Shown: positions 44,065-53,378, counted from the stretch's first letter. The stretch: 64,000 nt of DNA from Deltaproteobacteria bacterium (GCA_020444075.1 JAHLLR010000003.1:62001-126000); one strand, 5' to 3'. A program made the numbers and translations. Notes: generated by a model not told the origin, from the sequence alone.

Positions 44065-44898
44065 TCAATGGGATGATTCGGACAGATACTGACCCGGGGT
44101 TGCACCGGTGTATTTCCGGAAGGTATTGGTGAAATGGCTTTGATCGGAAAACCCTACGGTCAATGCGGTCTGGGCCAGCGGTTGACCGTCTCGCAGAAGC
44201 TGTCTGGCCTGGTCGATCCGCCGCAGCGTGCGAAACAGATGCGGCGGCAGTCCGGTTTCCCGTTTGAACACTCTTAAAAAATGATATCGGCTCAATCCCG
44301 CCGCCTGGGCGACCTCCTCGAGGGATATCTTGCGGTCAAGCTGCTCCGACAGGAACGCTTTGGCATGGCGAATGGATCTGCCGGCACTCCGGAGGGGCCT
44401 GTTTTCCGGTGTTATATTTGAGCAAAAGGGGACCAGGTGAGACATAACGTCCATAATGGCCGACTCCTTTTCCAACCGGTCAGCCGGCCCCTGAACCACT
44501 CGGCAAAATCGCTGCAGGCAGCGCCACAAAAGCGGGTTTCCTACGACCATGAATGGAAATTCGGGGATGGCTGCGGGTTGACGGGAAATTTCACCAGCGG
44601 CTGCCGCCATCAGCCGCATGTCAAAATAGACCATGCGGTAGGAAATCTGTTTGCCGGGAACCGGAACCCCTGAGTGCACCTGGTTCGGATTGATCAGGGC
44701 GATCTGCCCCGCCGACACCAGCGAGCATGACTTCTCAGGCCCGAGACAATAGCTGCCCCCGGACTCCATCATGCCGATGGCATAGATGCCGTCATGGGAA
44801 TGGTCCGGGAAAATGTGCCGGCTCCCGTTAACCTGGCAGATTTCTATGCCCTCAAGTTCAGGGTCTCGCCAGTAGGTGACATTTTTTATGGGTTTCAT
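44065..44898 (-). CDS. AraC-family transcriptional regulator
   Basis: A 277-residue protein with an N-terminal cupin ligand domain ('HIFPDHSHDGIYAIGMMESG') and C-terminal double helix-turn-helix ('ISLEEVAQAAGLSRYHFLRV', then 'ALTVGFSDQSHFTNTFRKYT'). This layout with a following EamA transporter resembles amino-acid-efflux regulator/exporter pairs. The ligand is unknown. Confidence 0.92.
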   Translation of the reverse strand: MKPIKNVTYWRDPELEGIEICQVNGSRHIFPDHSHDGIYAIGMMESGGSYCLGPEKSCSLVSAGQIALINPNQVHSGVPVPGKQISYRMVYFDMRLMAAAAGEISRQPAAIPEFPFMVVGNPLLWRCLQRFCRVVQGPADRLEKESAIMDVMSHLVPFCSNITPENRPLRSAGRSIRHAKAFLSEQLDRKISLEEVAQAAGLSRYHFLRVFKRETGLPPHLFRTLRRIDQARQLLRDGQPLAQTALTVGFSDQSHFTNTFRKYTGATPGQYLSESSH

Positions 44899-45222
44899 TG
44901 ACTGGGTCCGGCCCTGCTTTTTTTAACCGCGGTATAGATTTTTAATTCAGCTATTTACCACGGAGCTATTGAGCGAACGGGGAATCGATCTTCATGTATA
45001 CGGGTCTGCGCGGCACTGCCGTTACAGGCAGGGCATTCCCCGTGGCCCGCCGCGGGGAGGATTCAATTTAAAAAAAGAATCAATTGCATCCAAGAGCTAC
45101 CACAAGTCATGCACGTTTTCTTGTAAAAAATTGCTCTCCATCGAATTCATGCCCCTTGAAAATGGGCATTATCGTTTGACCTGTCCCCGCCCCATGGATA
45201 AAATGCGACATCCAAGGATTGT
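44899..45222. other. Intergenic region between divergent araC-type and cyclase genes
   Basis: 324 bp. It contains a GC-rich imperfect hairpin near 45039-45058 (CCCCG ... CGGGG) and an AT-rich run after it. No gene or clear promoter can be supported; both flanking promoters should be here. Confidence 0.4.
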
Positions 45223-46950
45223 ATGCCCATGCGCCTCTATCATTTCAACACCCTGCGTGCACGATTGACAGCCCTGCTGGTATTGCCGGTGGTCCTTATC
45301 CTGCTGGTAGCCGGCATTTCAGTTTTCATCTATGCCCGTAACCTCATGCTCAGGCAATGGCACGAAACGATTATCCTTCAACTGAAACGGGCGGCCCACG
45401 AAATAGAAATGCGGCTTTCTCGTCCGGTACAACTGATGGAGATGTTTTCGCAAAGCGGCACAGACACCCCGGATACCGGTCTTTTGGAAGCCATTGTGCA
45501 CAAACTGGAAACCCTGCCGGGAGTGGTCCGGGTAAATATAAGCTGGAATTCTCCGTCATCCGGCGGACACGGCCATGGTGGCATGCGCAGTATCATGGGA
45601 GGCGGCCGGTTCATGCGCTTTCATCGGGGCGCATTCACCAAGATTGCGCCGCCGATAATTGATGAAAGCACCGGCGCCAAAACCGTCAGCGTGACCATGG
45701 TTCTCATGGATTCCTATGACACCCCTGTAGGCAACCTTGAAATCATCATCAAGTTTGACTTTCTGATGGCGAATATATCGTCTGCACGCTGGTGGCAAAA
45801 CGCCAACGCATGCATTGCCGAAAAGAAAACGGGAAAGATTGTTTTTGCCAGCGACCGGTTCCAGGACAGGATGAAGTTGGGTGAAACCGATGACCCGCTG
45901 GAGGGCAAATTGTTGAAAGCGATCGACCGGGATTTTGCAGGAACGATCTGGGGACAGGGAACTCCACCGGAACAGATAGCGGGTTTTCACAGCCTTGACA
46001 CCTTTCCCTGGGCGCTCGTGGTGTTCGCCGACGGCAGGACGATCCTGTCCCCCATCATCAGCTTCAGAAATGGGTTCCTCATCGGCGCAGTGGTTCTTAT
46101 TCTGGTCATCTACGGTATTATCCGCCTCAACGTGGACCGAATGTCCGGCACCATCAGGCGTCTTTCCGACCGTGCCGGAACGGTTGCCGCCGGTGAGGTT
46201 GAAGAAAAAATTGAGGTGAACTCCCGTGACGAACTTGGCCGACTGGCAACCAGCTTCAACACCATGATCGACGGGTTGAGGGAAAGGGACACGATTCGCA
46301 ACACCTTTGGCCGGTACATAGACCCGGATTTCGCCCGCGCCCTGTTGAAGCAGCCCGAAGCCGGTCGGCTGGGGGGCAGGCGGCAGGAGGTGGCCATTCT
46401 CATGGCCGACATTCGCGGGTTCACCCCCATGACCGAACGCCTGTCTCCGGAAGACACCATCGACCTGCTCAACCGGTATTTTTCAGCTACCATCCCGCTG
46501 GTCCAGAAAAACAGGGGCATCATCGTCGATTTTATCGGCGATGCCATCCTGGTCTTTTTTGAACCGGTGGGCCAGTCGATTGAAGCCACCGCCCATCGGT
46601 GCGTCCAATGCGCTTTTGACATGCAGGCGGCCATGGGTGAACTTAATCGTGAACTGGCCGCACAGGAACTGCCTGCGCTGAAGATGGGCATCGGCGTCCA
46701 CACCGGGCCGGTCGTGGTGGGCAACATCGGATCGAAAACCCGGAAAAAGTATGGTATCGTCGGCGCACCCGTAAATATCGCCCAGCGCATCCAGGGACAG
46801 TCGGGAGAGGGGGAAACGGTGGTTTCCGAGCCGGTGGTCGACAAGATCGGATCCCGGGTGGTGGTGGCCCGTTCATTCTCGGCAACCCTCAAAGGGGTAT
46901 CGGCACCGGTGAAGCTATACGCGATCAATCCGTGCGAAAGCATCGCATGA
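45223..46950 (+). CDS. Membrane-bound class III adenylate/guanylate cyclase with HAMP
   Basis: A 575-residue protein. A transmembrane helix near residue 20 ('LLVLPVVLILLVAGISVFIY') and another near 290 bracket an extracytoplasmic sensor region. A Gly/His-rich loop in it ('SGGHGHGGMRSIMGGG') could bind metal. A HAMP linker follows (~310-360), then a class III cyclase domain (~385-570) with metal-binding Asp in 'LMADIRGFTPMTERL' and 'VDFIGDAILVFFEP', and 'KKYGIVGAPVNIAQRIQG'. It should convert ATP (or GTP) to the cyclic nucleotide in response to an outside signal. AAGGA precedes the start; a second ATG two codons in is equally possible. cysQ follows 19 bp downstream. Confidence 0.92.
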   Translation: MPMRLYHFNTLRARLTALLVLPVVLILLVAGISVFIYARNLMLRQWHETIILQLKRAAHEIEMRLSRPVQLMEMFSQSGTDTPDTGLLEAIVHKLETLPGVVRVNISWNSPSSGGHGHGGMRSIMGGGRFMRFHRGAFTKIAPPIIDESTGAKTVSVTMVLMDSYDTPVGNLEIIIKFDFLMANISSARWWQNANACIAEKKTGKIVFASDRFQDRMKLGETDDPLEGKLLKAIDRDFAGTIWGQGTPPEQIAGFHSLDTFPWALVVFADGRTILSPIISFRNGFLIGAVVLILVIYGIIRLNVDRMSGTIRRLSDRAGTVAAGEVEEKIEVNSRDELGRLATSFNTMIDGLRERDTIRNTFGRYIDPDFARALLKQPEAGRLGGRRQEVAILMADIRGFTPMTERLSPEDTIDLLNRYFSATIPLVQKNRGIIVDFIGDAILVFFEPVGQSIEATAHRCVQCAFDMQAAMGELNRELAAQELPALKMGIGVHTGPVVVGNIGSKTRKKYGIVGAPVNIAQRIQGQSGEGETVVSEPVVDKIGSRVVVARSFSATLKGVSAPVKLYAINPCESIA

Positions 46951-46969
46951 AAGTCGGAAAGGCAAATAA

Positions 46970-47809
46970 GTGATCGAAAACAGAGCGATATGGCTGAAAA
47001 CGGCGATAACCTGTGCTGTCGCGGCTGGCAAGGCCATCCTCGAGGTGTATGATTCAGCGGACATGGTCGTGGAGAAGAAAGCGGACAACTCGCCCCTCAC
47101 CCTGGCCGATCGCCGTTCCCACGATATCATCGTGGCAGGCATCGCTGGCTTTGGGATCCCCATACTCAGCGAGGAGGGGCGTAACATCCCTTTTGCAGAG
47201 CGAAAACAATGGTCGCGGATGTGGATCGTCGATCCGTTGGACGGGACCAAGGAATTCATCAAGCGCAACGGGGAATTCACCGTGAATATTGCCCTTGCTG
47301 AATCCGGTAGACCCACCATGGGTGTCATTTTCGTTCCAGCGTCCGATACTCTCTACTTTGCCGACCTTGACCTTGGCGCTTTCAAGATCGATAGCTGGGA
47401 AAAGATCGGGGCCGGTGAGAAGAAGCCCGGAGAGATGGACGACCTGGAAGCCCTGGTGGAAAAGGCCTTTCGTATGCCCCTAAGGCATGAGAAGGACCGT
47501 CCCTTCACAATCATGGGGAGTCGTTCCCACGCCACGCCGGAACTGGAGGCCTACGTGGAAACCATGCGGCACCATTATGGAGAAGTGGAATTCATTTCGT
47601 CGGGCAGTTCGCTGAAAATCTGTCTGGTGGCCGAAGGCCGGGCGGACGTCTACCCCCGGTTGGGCCCTACCATGGAGTGGGATACGGCAGCCGGCCAGGC
47701 CATCGCCGTGGCCAGCGGTGCACTGGTGGTCCGCCATGATGACGGCAGCGTCCTGGCATACAACAAAGAGAACCTGCTTAACCCCTGGTTTATTGTCAAA
47801 AGGCCGTGA
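46970..47809 (+). CDS. cysQ: 3'(2'),5'-bisphosphate nucleotidase
   Basis: A 279-residue inositol-monophosphatase-fold enzyme that hydrolyses PAP/PAPS. Metal-site motifs 'ILSEEG', 'WIVDPLDGTKEFIKRNGEFT' and 'EWDTAAGQAI' are intact. The start is GTG with GGAAAGG in front. It follows the cyclase by 19 bp, so the two are probably co-transcribed. In sulfate-reducing bacteria, which use APS rather than PAPS, the role is more likely PAP recycling than assimilatory sulfate control; that point is inference. Confidence 0.93.
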   Translation: MIENRAIWLKTAITCAVAAGKAILEVYDSADMVVEKKADNSPLTLADRRSHDIIVAGIAGFGIPILSEEGRNIPFAERKQWSRMWIVDPLDGTKEFIKRNGEFTVNIALAESGRPTMGVIFVPASDTLYFADLDLGAFKIDSWEKIGAGEKKPGEMDDLEALVEKAFRMPLRHEKDRPFTIMGSRSHATPELEAYVETMRHHYGEVEFISSGSSLKICLVAEGRADVYPRLGPTMEWDTAAGQAIAVASGALVVRHDDGSVLAYNKENLLNPWFIVKRP

Positions 47810-47858
47810 ATCACCTGCTTAAAGGCTTCTGCAGAGCGTCGGCAGCAAGAAAAAACGC

Positions 47859-47888
47859 TTGACTTAACAACCCCGCCCCTTCTATATG
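47859..47888 (+). promoter_or_regulatory. Probable sigma70 promoter of tRNA-Val
   Basis: TTGACT (47859-47864) and TATATG (47883-47888) are separated by 18 bp and end 14 bp before the mature tRNA, a good arrangement for a stable-RNA promoter. Confidence 0.65.
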
Positions 47889-47902
47889 TAGGGTCACTTT
47901 TC

Positions 47903-47977
47903 GGGCGATTAACTCAGCGGGAGAGTGCCACCTTCACACGGTGGAAGTCACTGGTTCAAACCCAGTATCGCCCACCA
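47903..47977 (+). tRNA. tRNA-Val(CAC)
   Basis: A 75-nt cloverleaf. Acceptor stem GGGCGAT pairs with ATCGCCC, discriminator A and encoded CCA. The anticodon stem CCACC/GGTGG encloses TTCACAC, giving anticodon CAC (Val, GUG codons). The T arm ACTGG/CCAGT has loop TTCAAAC. A promoter lies upstream and a terminator downstream. Confidence 0.95.
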
Positions 47978-47985
47978 GAAACTAT

Positions 47986-48023
47986 AAGGGTTTATAAGCT
48001 ATAAGGCTTGTAAACCCTTTTTT
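47986..48023 (+). terminator. Terminator after tRNA-Val
   Basis: A 14-bp stem (AAGGGTTTATAAGC with GCTTGTAAACCCTT, one G-U pair) and a short loop are followed by a T-run ending at 48023, 8 nt after the tRNA 3' end. Confidence 0.9.
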
Positions 48024-48065
48024 ATGGGGTTTCGATACGGAGTTCGTTGCTCGCCCTGACTTGGT

Positions 48066-48314
48066 ATGGGTGTGGTCCGGTTTATGGATAAGAAGACGCG
48101 ATTCGATTCTGAAGGGAACATTCTATATTTCGATATGAAACGGCAGAATCCTGACTGGAAAGAAGTTTTTTCCGCTATTGAAATAAAATTCTTAACTCAT
48201 GACGTGTTACTGTCATTGATTGAGATAGCAGGCTTCGAGTTGCAGGATCGGTACGCAAATTGGCTGCTGAGTCCATTTGATACTAAAGGCTCAAACGGAG
48301 TGTTCAAGTTATGA
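48066..48314 (+). pseudogene. C-terminal remnant resembling a SAM-dependent methyltransferase
   Basis: An 82-residue ORF whose second half, 'LTHDVLLSLIEIAGFELQDR' followed by 'SPFDTKGSNGVF', resembles the end of class I methyltransferases, where a late helix and 'xSPFD' strand close the fold. The SAM-binding part is absent. It lies right after the tRNA terminator in AT-rich DNA, so I read it as debris of an inserted segment. An intact small protein cannot be excluded. Confidence 0.5.
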
Positions 48315-48445
48315 TATCTGAAATTTGATCAAACTGATAATACTTTCAATCTGAAAATTTTCTACTTAAGGCGAACCCTAATATGTGGAATTTCTATAGT
48401 TTCAAAAAACACTATCTCTATAAACATTAAAAATAGGAGAACACA

Positions 48446-49438
48446 TTGAAATATAGATTTTTGGGCAATACAGGCATTCAGGTTTCACAACTCTGTATGG
48501 GGACGATGACTTTTGGCCGCGAAGCAGACAAGTCTGCATCTGAAGCGATTTTCAAACGTTGTTTGGATAATGGCATCAATTTTTTTGATTGTGCAAATGT
48601 CTACGGTGACGGAGTGTCAGAAACTATTTTGGGGGGATTGATTGCCGAAAATCGGCAACAGCTCATAGTCACTTCAAAATGTGGGTCACACTTTGGGTCC
48701 GAAATAAATTCGCGGGGTGGATCACGGAGCAACATTATTGAATCCATTGAGGCCAGCTTAAAGCGGCTCAAAACTGATTATATTGATATCTATTTTCTAC
48801 ACAGATTCGATGATCATACGCCGGTAGAGGTTTCTTTACGCGCTCTGAATGATTTGGTTGCACAGGGAAAGGTACGTTACATTGGCGTTAGTAACTTTTC
48901 CGCTTGGCAAACCATGAAAGCCCGCGGAGTGACCACCCGACACGACTGGGCTCCGGTTGACTGCATCCAGCCCATGTATAATTTGGTTAAACGCCAGGCA
49001 GAGGTTGAGATTTTGCCAATGGCTAAGTCGGAAAACATCGGTGTAATAACATACAATCCCCTTGGTGCAGGATTGTTGGCTGGGAAATACGGCAAAGATC
49101 ATACTACGGGTGACGGCAGACTGAATTCCGATGACATGTATCGGAAACGGTACCGTGATAGCTGGATGTTTGACGCTGCAAAGCAGTTTTGTGAGTTCGC
49201 CGTGGAAACAGGGTACCACCCTGTTAGCTTAGCCGTCGCCTGGGTTAGCAGGAACGAAGCGGTCACAGCACCTATTATCGGGGCCCGAAGTGTCAAGCAA
49301 CTCGAAGATTCCTTACGGGCCGTAGAAATCGACCTAACAGATCAGCTTTATGATGCTATTTCGGAATTGACGCCTACCCCCCCATCGGCAACCGATCGGT
49401 CAGAAGAACAAGTAAAAGTGGACAAAGACAATAATTGA
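48446..49438 (+). CDS. Aldo/keto reductase
   Basis: A 330-residue TIM-barrel NADPH oxidoreductase. The catalytic tetrad is visible: Asp in 'NFFDCANVYGDG' with Tyr a few residues on, Lys in 'VTSKCG' and His in 'YFLHRFDDH'. C-terminal cofactor residues lie in 'IIGARSVKQLEDSL'. It starts at TTG, with ATAGGAGA in front. It is noticeably more AT-rich than genes outside 48.0-49.6 kb and sits between the tRNA and a dead transposase, so it was probably acquired horizontally. Substrate unknown. Confidence 0.9.
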   Translation: MKYRFLGNTGIQVSQLCMGTMTFGREADKSASEAIFKRCLDNGINFFDCANVYGDGVSETILGGLIAENRQQLIVTSKCGSHFGSEINSRGGSRSNIIESIEASLKRLKTDYIDIYFLHRFDDHTPVEVSLRALNDLVAQGKVRYIGVSNFSAWQTMKARGVTTRHDWAPVDCIQPMYNLVKRQAEVEILPMAKSENIGVITYNPLGAGLLAGKYGKDHTTGDGRLNSDDMYRKRYRDSWMFDAAKQFCEFAVETGYHPVSLAVAWVSRNEAVTAPIIGARSVKQLEDSLRAVEIDLTDQLYDAISELTPTPPSATDRSEEQVKVDKDNN

Positions 49439-49560
49439 TCACAAGATGATAAATTGAAATAGTCTCGATTTAATCTGACACCGCACTTGAAAAAGTGAGG
49501 GCTACCGGTTTTGATGAAAGTGCCAACCAAAAACATCAAGACCATAGGAGGTAATCCTCA

Positions 49561-49900
49561 TGCTGAATCGTACCAAAACCGTCATCAAACACAAGATTGG
49601 ATTGTTGAACCTGGCCGAGGAACTGGGCAACGTATCCAAAGCCTGCCGGATCATGGGGCTTTCCCGTGACACCTTCTACCGCTATCAAAATGCCGTTGAA
49701 CAAGGCTGAATTGAAGCTCTTGTCGACCGGAGCCACCGCAAACCCAACACCAAAAAACGAGTGGATTAGCAGACCGAGGCTGCTGTGGTGTCCTATGCCA
49801 TTGAACAGCCTGCCTTTGGTCAAGTCAGGACGGGCAACGAACTCCGGAAGCGAGGTGTTTTATATCGCCCAGCGGTGTTCGCTGTGCGTGGCTGAGAAAC
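49561..49900 (+). pseudogene. Degenerate IS481-family transposase, N-terminal part
   Basis: The frame opens with 'LAEELGNVSKACRIMGLSRD' and 'TFYRYQNAVEQG', the helix-turn-helix of IS481-type transposases. It is broken by TGA at 49706, resumes as 'IEALVDRSHRKPNTKKRVD', is broken again by TAG, continues 'AIEQPAFGQVRTGNELRKRG', then shifts frame at a TTTT run and reads 'SPSGVRCAWLRN' before joining rhomboid sequence. The DDE catalytic core is missing. A good ribosome site (AGGAGG) still precedes the ATG. Confidence 0.85.
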
Positions 49901-50547
49901 TACCTATTGTGCGGTCTGGCATCGGGCATGACGCAACTGCTGTTCAACGCCCACTCGAACATTCCCACTATCGGTGCCAGCGGCGCCATTGCCGGCGTCA
50001 TGGGAGCCTATTTCATCCTCTATCCCCGTTCACGCATACTCACCCTGATCCCGATCATCTTCATCCCCTGGTTCGTTGAGATCCCTGCTTTCTTTTTTCT
50101 GGGGATCTGGTTACTCCTGCAAATTTTTAATGCAGCGGGAAGTTCCGGGCATGCCGGCGGGATCGCCTGGTGGGCTCATATCGGCGGTTTTGTCTTCGGC
50201 CTCCTTTTTCTCAAGCTGTTCGACCGCATACCGTCTACCGGCTTTAGCGACCGGATGCGCCACGCCACCGAGAAGAAACATTCCCACCGCTTCCAGGTGG
50301 TCAGAACCGCCAGCGGTGAGGAGGAAGCCAACCTTTACGGCACCCTTACCATCACCCAGTACGAAGCCATGGTCGGCGCACGCAAACTGATCACCGTCCC
50401 AGGGGATTGCAGAATCGCCTGTACAATGTCGTGGTGCCCCAGGGCATTGCCGACGGCCAGGTGCTGCGGCTAAAGAATGTGGGTAAACTCAAATCCGAAG
50501 GCACCCGGGGCGACATGATGCTCAAGGTGAGGGTTCAGCACATTTGA
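49901..50547 (+). pseudogene. Rhomboid-family protease, 5'-truncated and frameshifted
   Basis: The sequence enters mid-gene at 'YLLCGLASGMTQLLFNAHS'. It contains the rhomboid Ser motif 'TIGASGAIAGVMGAYF' and the catalytic His in 'WWAHIGGFVFGLLF', plus transmembrane segments. The N-terminal helices are lost at the transposase junction. Near 50400 the frame shifts: one frame ends 'ITVPG', and the next continues 'GLQNRLYNVVVPQGIADGQV' to a stop at 50547, a DnaJ-C-like tail known in this rhomboid type. Two independent lesions make it inactive. Confidence 0.85.
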
Positions 50548-50574
50548 GCATGGACAGTCATTTATCCCAAACAT

Positions 50575-51180
50575 CTATCGCGAAAGATAGAGAACTCGAT
50601 AATCTTGCATCAGCTGCTCCAGGATTAGATGGTTTTCGGCAAAATCGATATCCTTTTCCTGTCCTTGGAACTGGGCTTCAACGCGCTGCAAGACATTGCG
50701 GTTCTCCAGTAAAATTCGCTTTGCACCTGAGTCGCCATCGATTTCTTTCAACCGGTCAAACCACCTCCTGCCAAATAAAGCAGGCGGTCCAAGATAATTA
50801 CCGCTGCTGAAACAAGCCAGCGTACCTTCATCTCTGGCCAGAGCGATAAAATGGTTAATCAGGGTGGACGTGACCAGAGGTTGGTCCCCTAACAGAAACA
50901 ATACATGAGATGCCTGAACAGGCAATGCAGAAAGCCCCAACTGCATAGATGTCGATTGACCTTTTTCTGGTTCAACGTTGATTACCGTCCGAACGCTTGT
51001 GCCTGACGGCAGATGGGGTAGTAATTTTTCTCGACAAACCATGGCTACGCCAGCCAGTGATGATTCGCACGCAGCCTCTATGATCCATGAATAAACTGGC
51101 CGCCCTGACAGCATATGCAACATCTTATCGGTTCCAAATCTTTTGGATAGACCGGCTGCCAGTATGACGCCATAAACACC
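50575..51180 (-). CDS. MocA-like molybdenum cofactor nucleotidyltransferase (start unresolved)
   Basis: It transfers CMP or GMP to molybdopterin for molybdenum hydroxylases. The ORF track starts at 51123, but the essential nucleotide-binding motif 'VILAAGLSKRFGTDK' is encoded in frame upstream of that ATG, so translation must begin earlier. Between the in-frame stop at 51241-51243 and 51123 there is no ATG, GTG or TTG; only non-standard starts (e.g. CTG) exist, or a frameshift joins it to XdhC. 'GDQPLVTS' and 'GPPALFGRRWFD' are further MocA motifs. It is the last gene of the molybdenum operon. The end given (51180) is the first codon of the recognisable motif region. Confidence 0.78.
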   Translation of the reverse strand, partial: GVYGVILAAGLSKRFGTDKMLHMLSGRPVYSWIIEAACESSLAGVAMVCREKLLPHLPSGTSVRTVINVEPEKGQSTSMQLGLSALPVQASHVLFLLGDQPLVTSTLINHFIALARDEGTLACFSSGNYLGPPALFGRRWFDRLKEIDGDSGAKRILLENRNVLQRVEAQFQGQEKDIDFAENHLILEQLMQDYRVLYLSR

Positions 51181-51217
51181 CTTATTATAAGGAACATTCG
51201 TCTTTGCTGCCGTAGCC

Positions 51218-52243
51218 TTAACCCTTCCGCTTCCTTTGGGTTATTTCCGCCATGATCGACAATGCGATTTCAGAGGGAGTTCGACTTCCTATATCGAGCC
51301 CCACCGGACCGTGTATTCTGTCCAATTGGCCGTCTGTAAGCCCTTCTTTCCGAAGCCGGTCGATTCGATCTGCGTGTGTTTTTTTGCTCCCCAAGGCACC
51401 AATGTAGTTAGCATCAACGTTGATCGCATGGATAAGCAACGGATCGTCCAATTGGGGCGAATGACTAAGTGCAACCACTGAGGTGCCCGTGTGCCATTGA
51501 ATTTTCTTTAAAGCCGTTTTGGGATGTTCGACAATAAGGTCGACTCCAGGGAAACGTTGTCCGGTGGCGAAGGTGGTTCGCGGATCGACGATGGTACACG
51601 TGTATCCCATCAACTGCGCCATGGCAACCAACGGCTGAGCGATGTGAACGGCACCGCCGACAATAATTTGGGGTGGCGGAGAAAAAACATGCAAAAAGAA
51701 CTCACTGCCAGCCAATTTTTCCAGACGGCTGAAACCGGAGTCGATAGCGCTTCCGGCAGCCGATCGAAGGTCGCGGTCCAATCCGAACGAGACATCCGGA
51801 CGATCAGGGCAATACAGTGCCTTGGAACTATCACAAAGATTAGTGATCAGGCAGTAAGATTTCCTTTGGTCCGCCAGCTCAGTAAGTGTGGCCAGAACGG
51901 GCTGCCAGGATGCGACCGGCTCGACGTAGATATCTATAGAACCGCCGCATCCAAGTCCGTAGTCCCACGTTTTGCGGTCGCCAATGCCGATGGACAGCCG
52001 TTGGGGGATGTTGTCCCGAATTGTGAACTGCGCTTCAGTCAGTATCGTGGACTCGATACATCCGCCGGATACCGAGCCGAAAAAGGCTTCGCGGTCGTTG
52101 ATCACCAGCTGACTGCCAACGGGCCGGGGAGACGACCCCCAGGTGGCGATTACCGTGGCCAATGCCACCCGATGGCCCCTTTCAACCCATTGCCTTGCCG
52201 TGGCGATCAGGTCCACATCTCTATCGATTGCCAAAAGGTCCAT
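51218..52243 (-). CDS. xdhC: XdhC-family molybdenum hydroxylase maturation factor
   Basis: About 341 residues from the ATG at 52243 (AGGAG 8 nt upstream). The XdhC/CoxI N-terminal part has 'VIATWGSSPRPVGSQLVI' and 'GSVSGGCIES' with the conserved Cys. The C-terminal Rossmann domain has 'IIVGGAVHIAQPLVAMAQ' and 'NYIGALGSKKTHADR'. It binds and sulfurates Mo cofactor before insertion into hydroxylases of the xanthine dehydrogenase family. It lies 18 bp after the MoeA-like gene and just before the MocA-like gene in the same operon, consistent with a dedicated maturation set. Confidence 0.92.
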   Translation of the reverse strand: MDLLAIDRDVDLIATARQWVERGHRVALATVIATWGSSPRPVGSQLVINDREAFFGSVSGGCIESTILTEAQFTIRDNIPQRLSIGIGDRKTWDYGLGCGGSIDIYVEPVASWQPVLATLTELADQRKSYCLITNLCDSSKALYCPDRPDVSFGLDRDLRSAAGSAIDSGFSRLEKLAGSEFFLHVFSPPPQIIVGGAVHIAQPLVAMAQLMGYTCTIVDPRTTFATGQRFPGVDLIVEHPKTALKKIQWHTGTSVVALSHSPQLDDPLLIHAINVDANYIGALGSKKTHADRIDRLRKEGLTDGQLDRIHGPVGLDIGSRTPSEIALSIMAEITQRKRKG

Positions 52244-52261
52244 AATCAAGGCTCCTGACGT

Positions 52262-53278
52262 TCAACTGCCGAACCCGCAGTTGGGAAAGTGACATGTTTC
52301 ACATTCTCGACACAGCCCACCGTGCCCCATTTGCGCGAACGTATCCGGGACGATTTCCTCACCGGCAAGGATCCTCGGCAGGAGCGTATCTAGGATGGTT
52401 GTCCTGGCATAATACACACATGCCGGCAGGCCAAGGATCGGAACATCGCCGTGTTTGGCATACAGCACCATGGCGCCGGGAAAGACCGGGCTGCCGTAGT
52501 TGATTATTGTGGCACCGGTTCTCCTGACGCCGCTAGGCGTGACATCGTCCGGGTCCACCGAAAGACCGCCGGTGGTCAGAATCAACTCGCTGCCCAATTC
52601 CAATAATTGGCTGATCGCACCGGCGATGGCATCGACATCGTCGGGAACGATTATCTTCTTAATCAGATCACAACCATACATCTCAACTTTGTATCCAACA
52701 AATTCGTCGAAACCGTCCTTGATCAACCCCTGGTAGACCTCAGTGCCTGTTACCACCGCTCCGACTTTCAGCGTTCGATAAGGCATAATCCGGAGAACAG
52801 AAGACCGTTGGGCAATCTGTTCGACCTGTTTAATTCTGGACTCATCGATGATCAAGGGGATGACACGCGTGGCCGCGATGGTTTGGCCTACCCGAACCGG
52901 CGTCATCGTCCTGATTGTTGAAACGGCAATGTGGTCCAAGCGGTTGATGTCCAACAAATTGTTTACATCAATTTTGAGCAACCCGTCTTTTTTGCTGAGG
53001 AGGGTCGATTTTCCTTCTTTCGGAGAGGTCCATTCTATATTCTTCCCTGATATCGCTTGAGCAATTCTCAGCGCGGCTTCGTCCTCGTGCAGTTGGCCTT
53101 CCGGTAAATTCAGTACATAGATGAAATTTTTGCCTATTTTTTTTAATTCGGGTATGTCTTCTTCACGGATGACGTGGCCTTTTCTGAAGCCCACGCCCTT
53201 GAATTCGCCAGGCAGAATTCTGGTTATATCGTGTGGCAAGACCGCGCCTACCGCTTCTTCAACTGGTATGGTTCTCAT
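52262..53278 (-). CDS. Molybdopterin-binding (MoeA/MoCF-like) protein with Cys-rich tail
   Basis: A 338-residue protein. The central MoCF domain (~residues 170-300) has 'VGAVVTGTEVYQGLI', 'ILTTGGLSVDPDDVTPSGV' and 'ILGLPACVYYARTT'. The N-terminal ~150 residues resemble the family found next to molybdenum hydroxylases. The C-terminus is Cys-rich ('GGLCRECETCHFPNCGFG') and may bind a metal or Fe-S cluster. It lies 100 bp downstream of the Mo subunit genes, in the same operon as XdhC and the MocA-like protein. It probably acts in cofactor tailoring for that enzyme. Confidence 0.88.
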   Translation of the reverse strand: MRTIPVEEAVGAVLPHDITRILPGEFKGVGFRKGHVIREEDIPELKKIGKNFIYVLNLPEGQLHEDEAALRIAQAISGKNIEWTSPKEGKSTLLSKKDGLLKIDVNNLLDINRLDHIAVSTIRTMTPVRVGQTIAATRVIPLIIDESRIKQVEQIAQRSSVLRIMPYRTLKVGAVVTGTEVYQGLIKDGFDEFVGYKVEMYGCDLIKKIIVPDDVDAIAGAISQLLELGSELILTTGGLSVDPDDVTPSGVRRTGATIINYGSPVFPGAMVLYAKHGDVPILGLPACVYYARTTILDTLLPRILAGEEIVPDTFAQMGHGGLCRECETCHFPNCGFGS

Positions 53279-53378
53279 CGAACGATCCTTGTCCCACCTT
53301 CAGCAAATAAGATTTAATAGTGAAGGCTTGGTGGCAATATTGGAAACTATGACCACCAAGCCGTCCTTGACTGGTCAA

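Noticed and set aside
45039-45058. GC-rich hairpin upstream of the cyclase as a terminator
   Set aside because: No T-run follows on either strand and no gene ends nearby.
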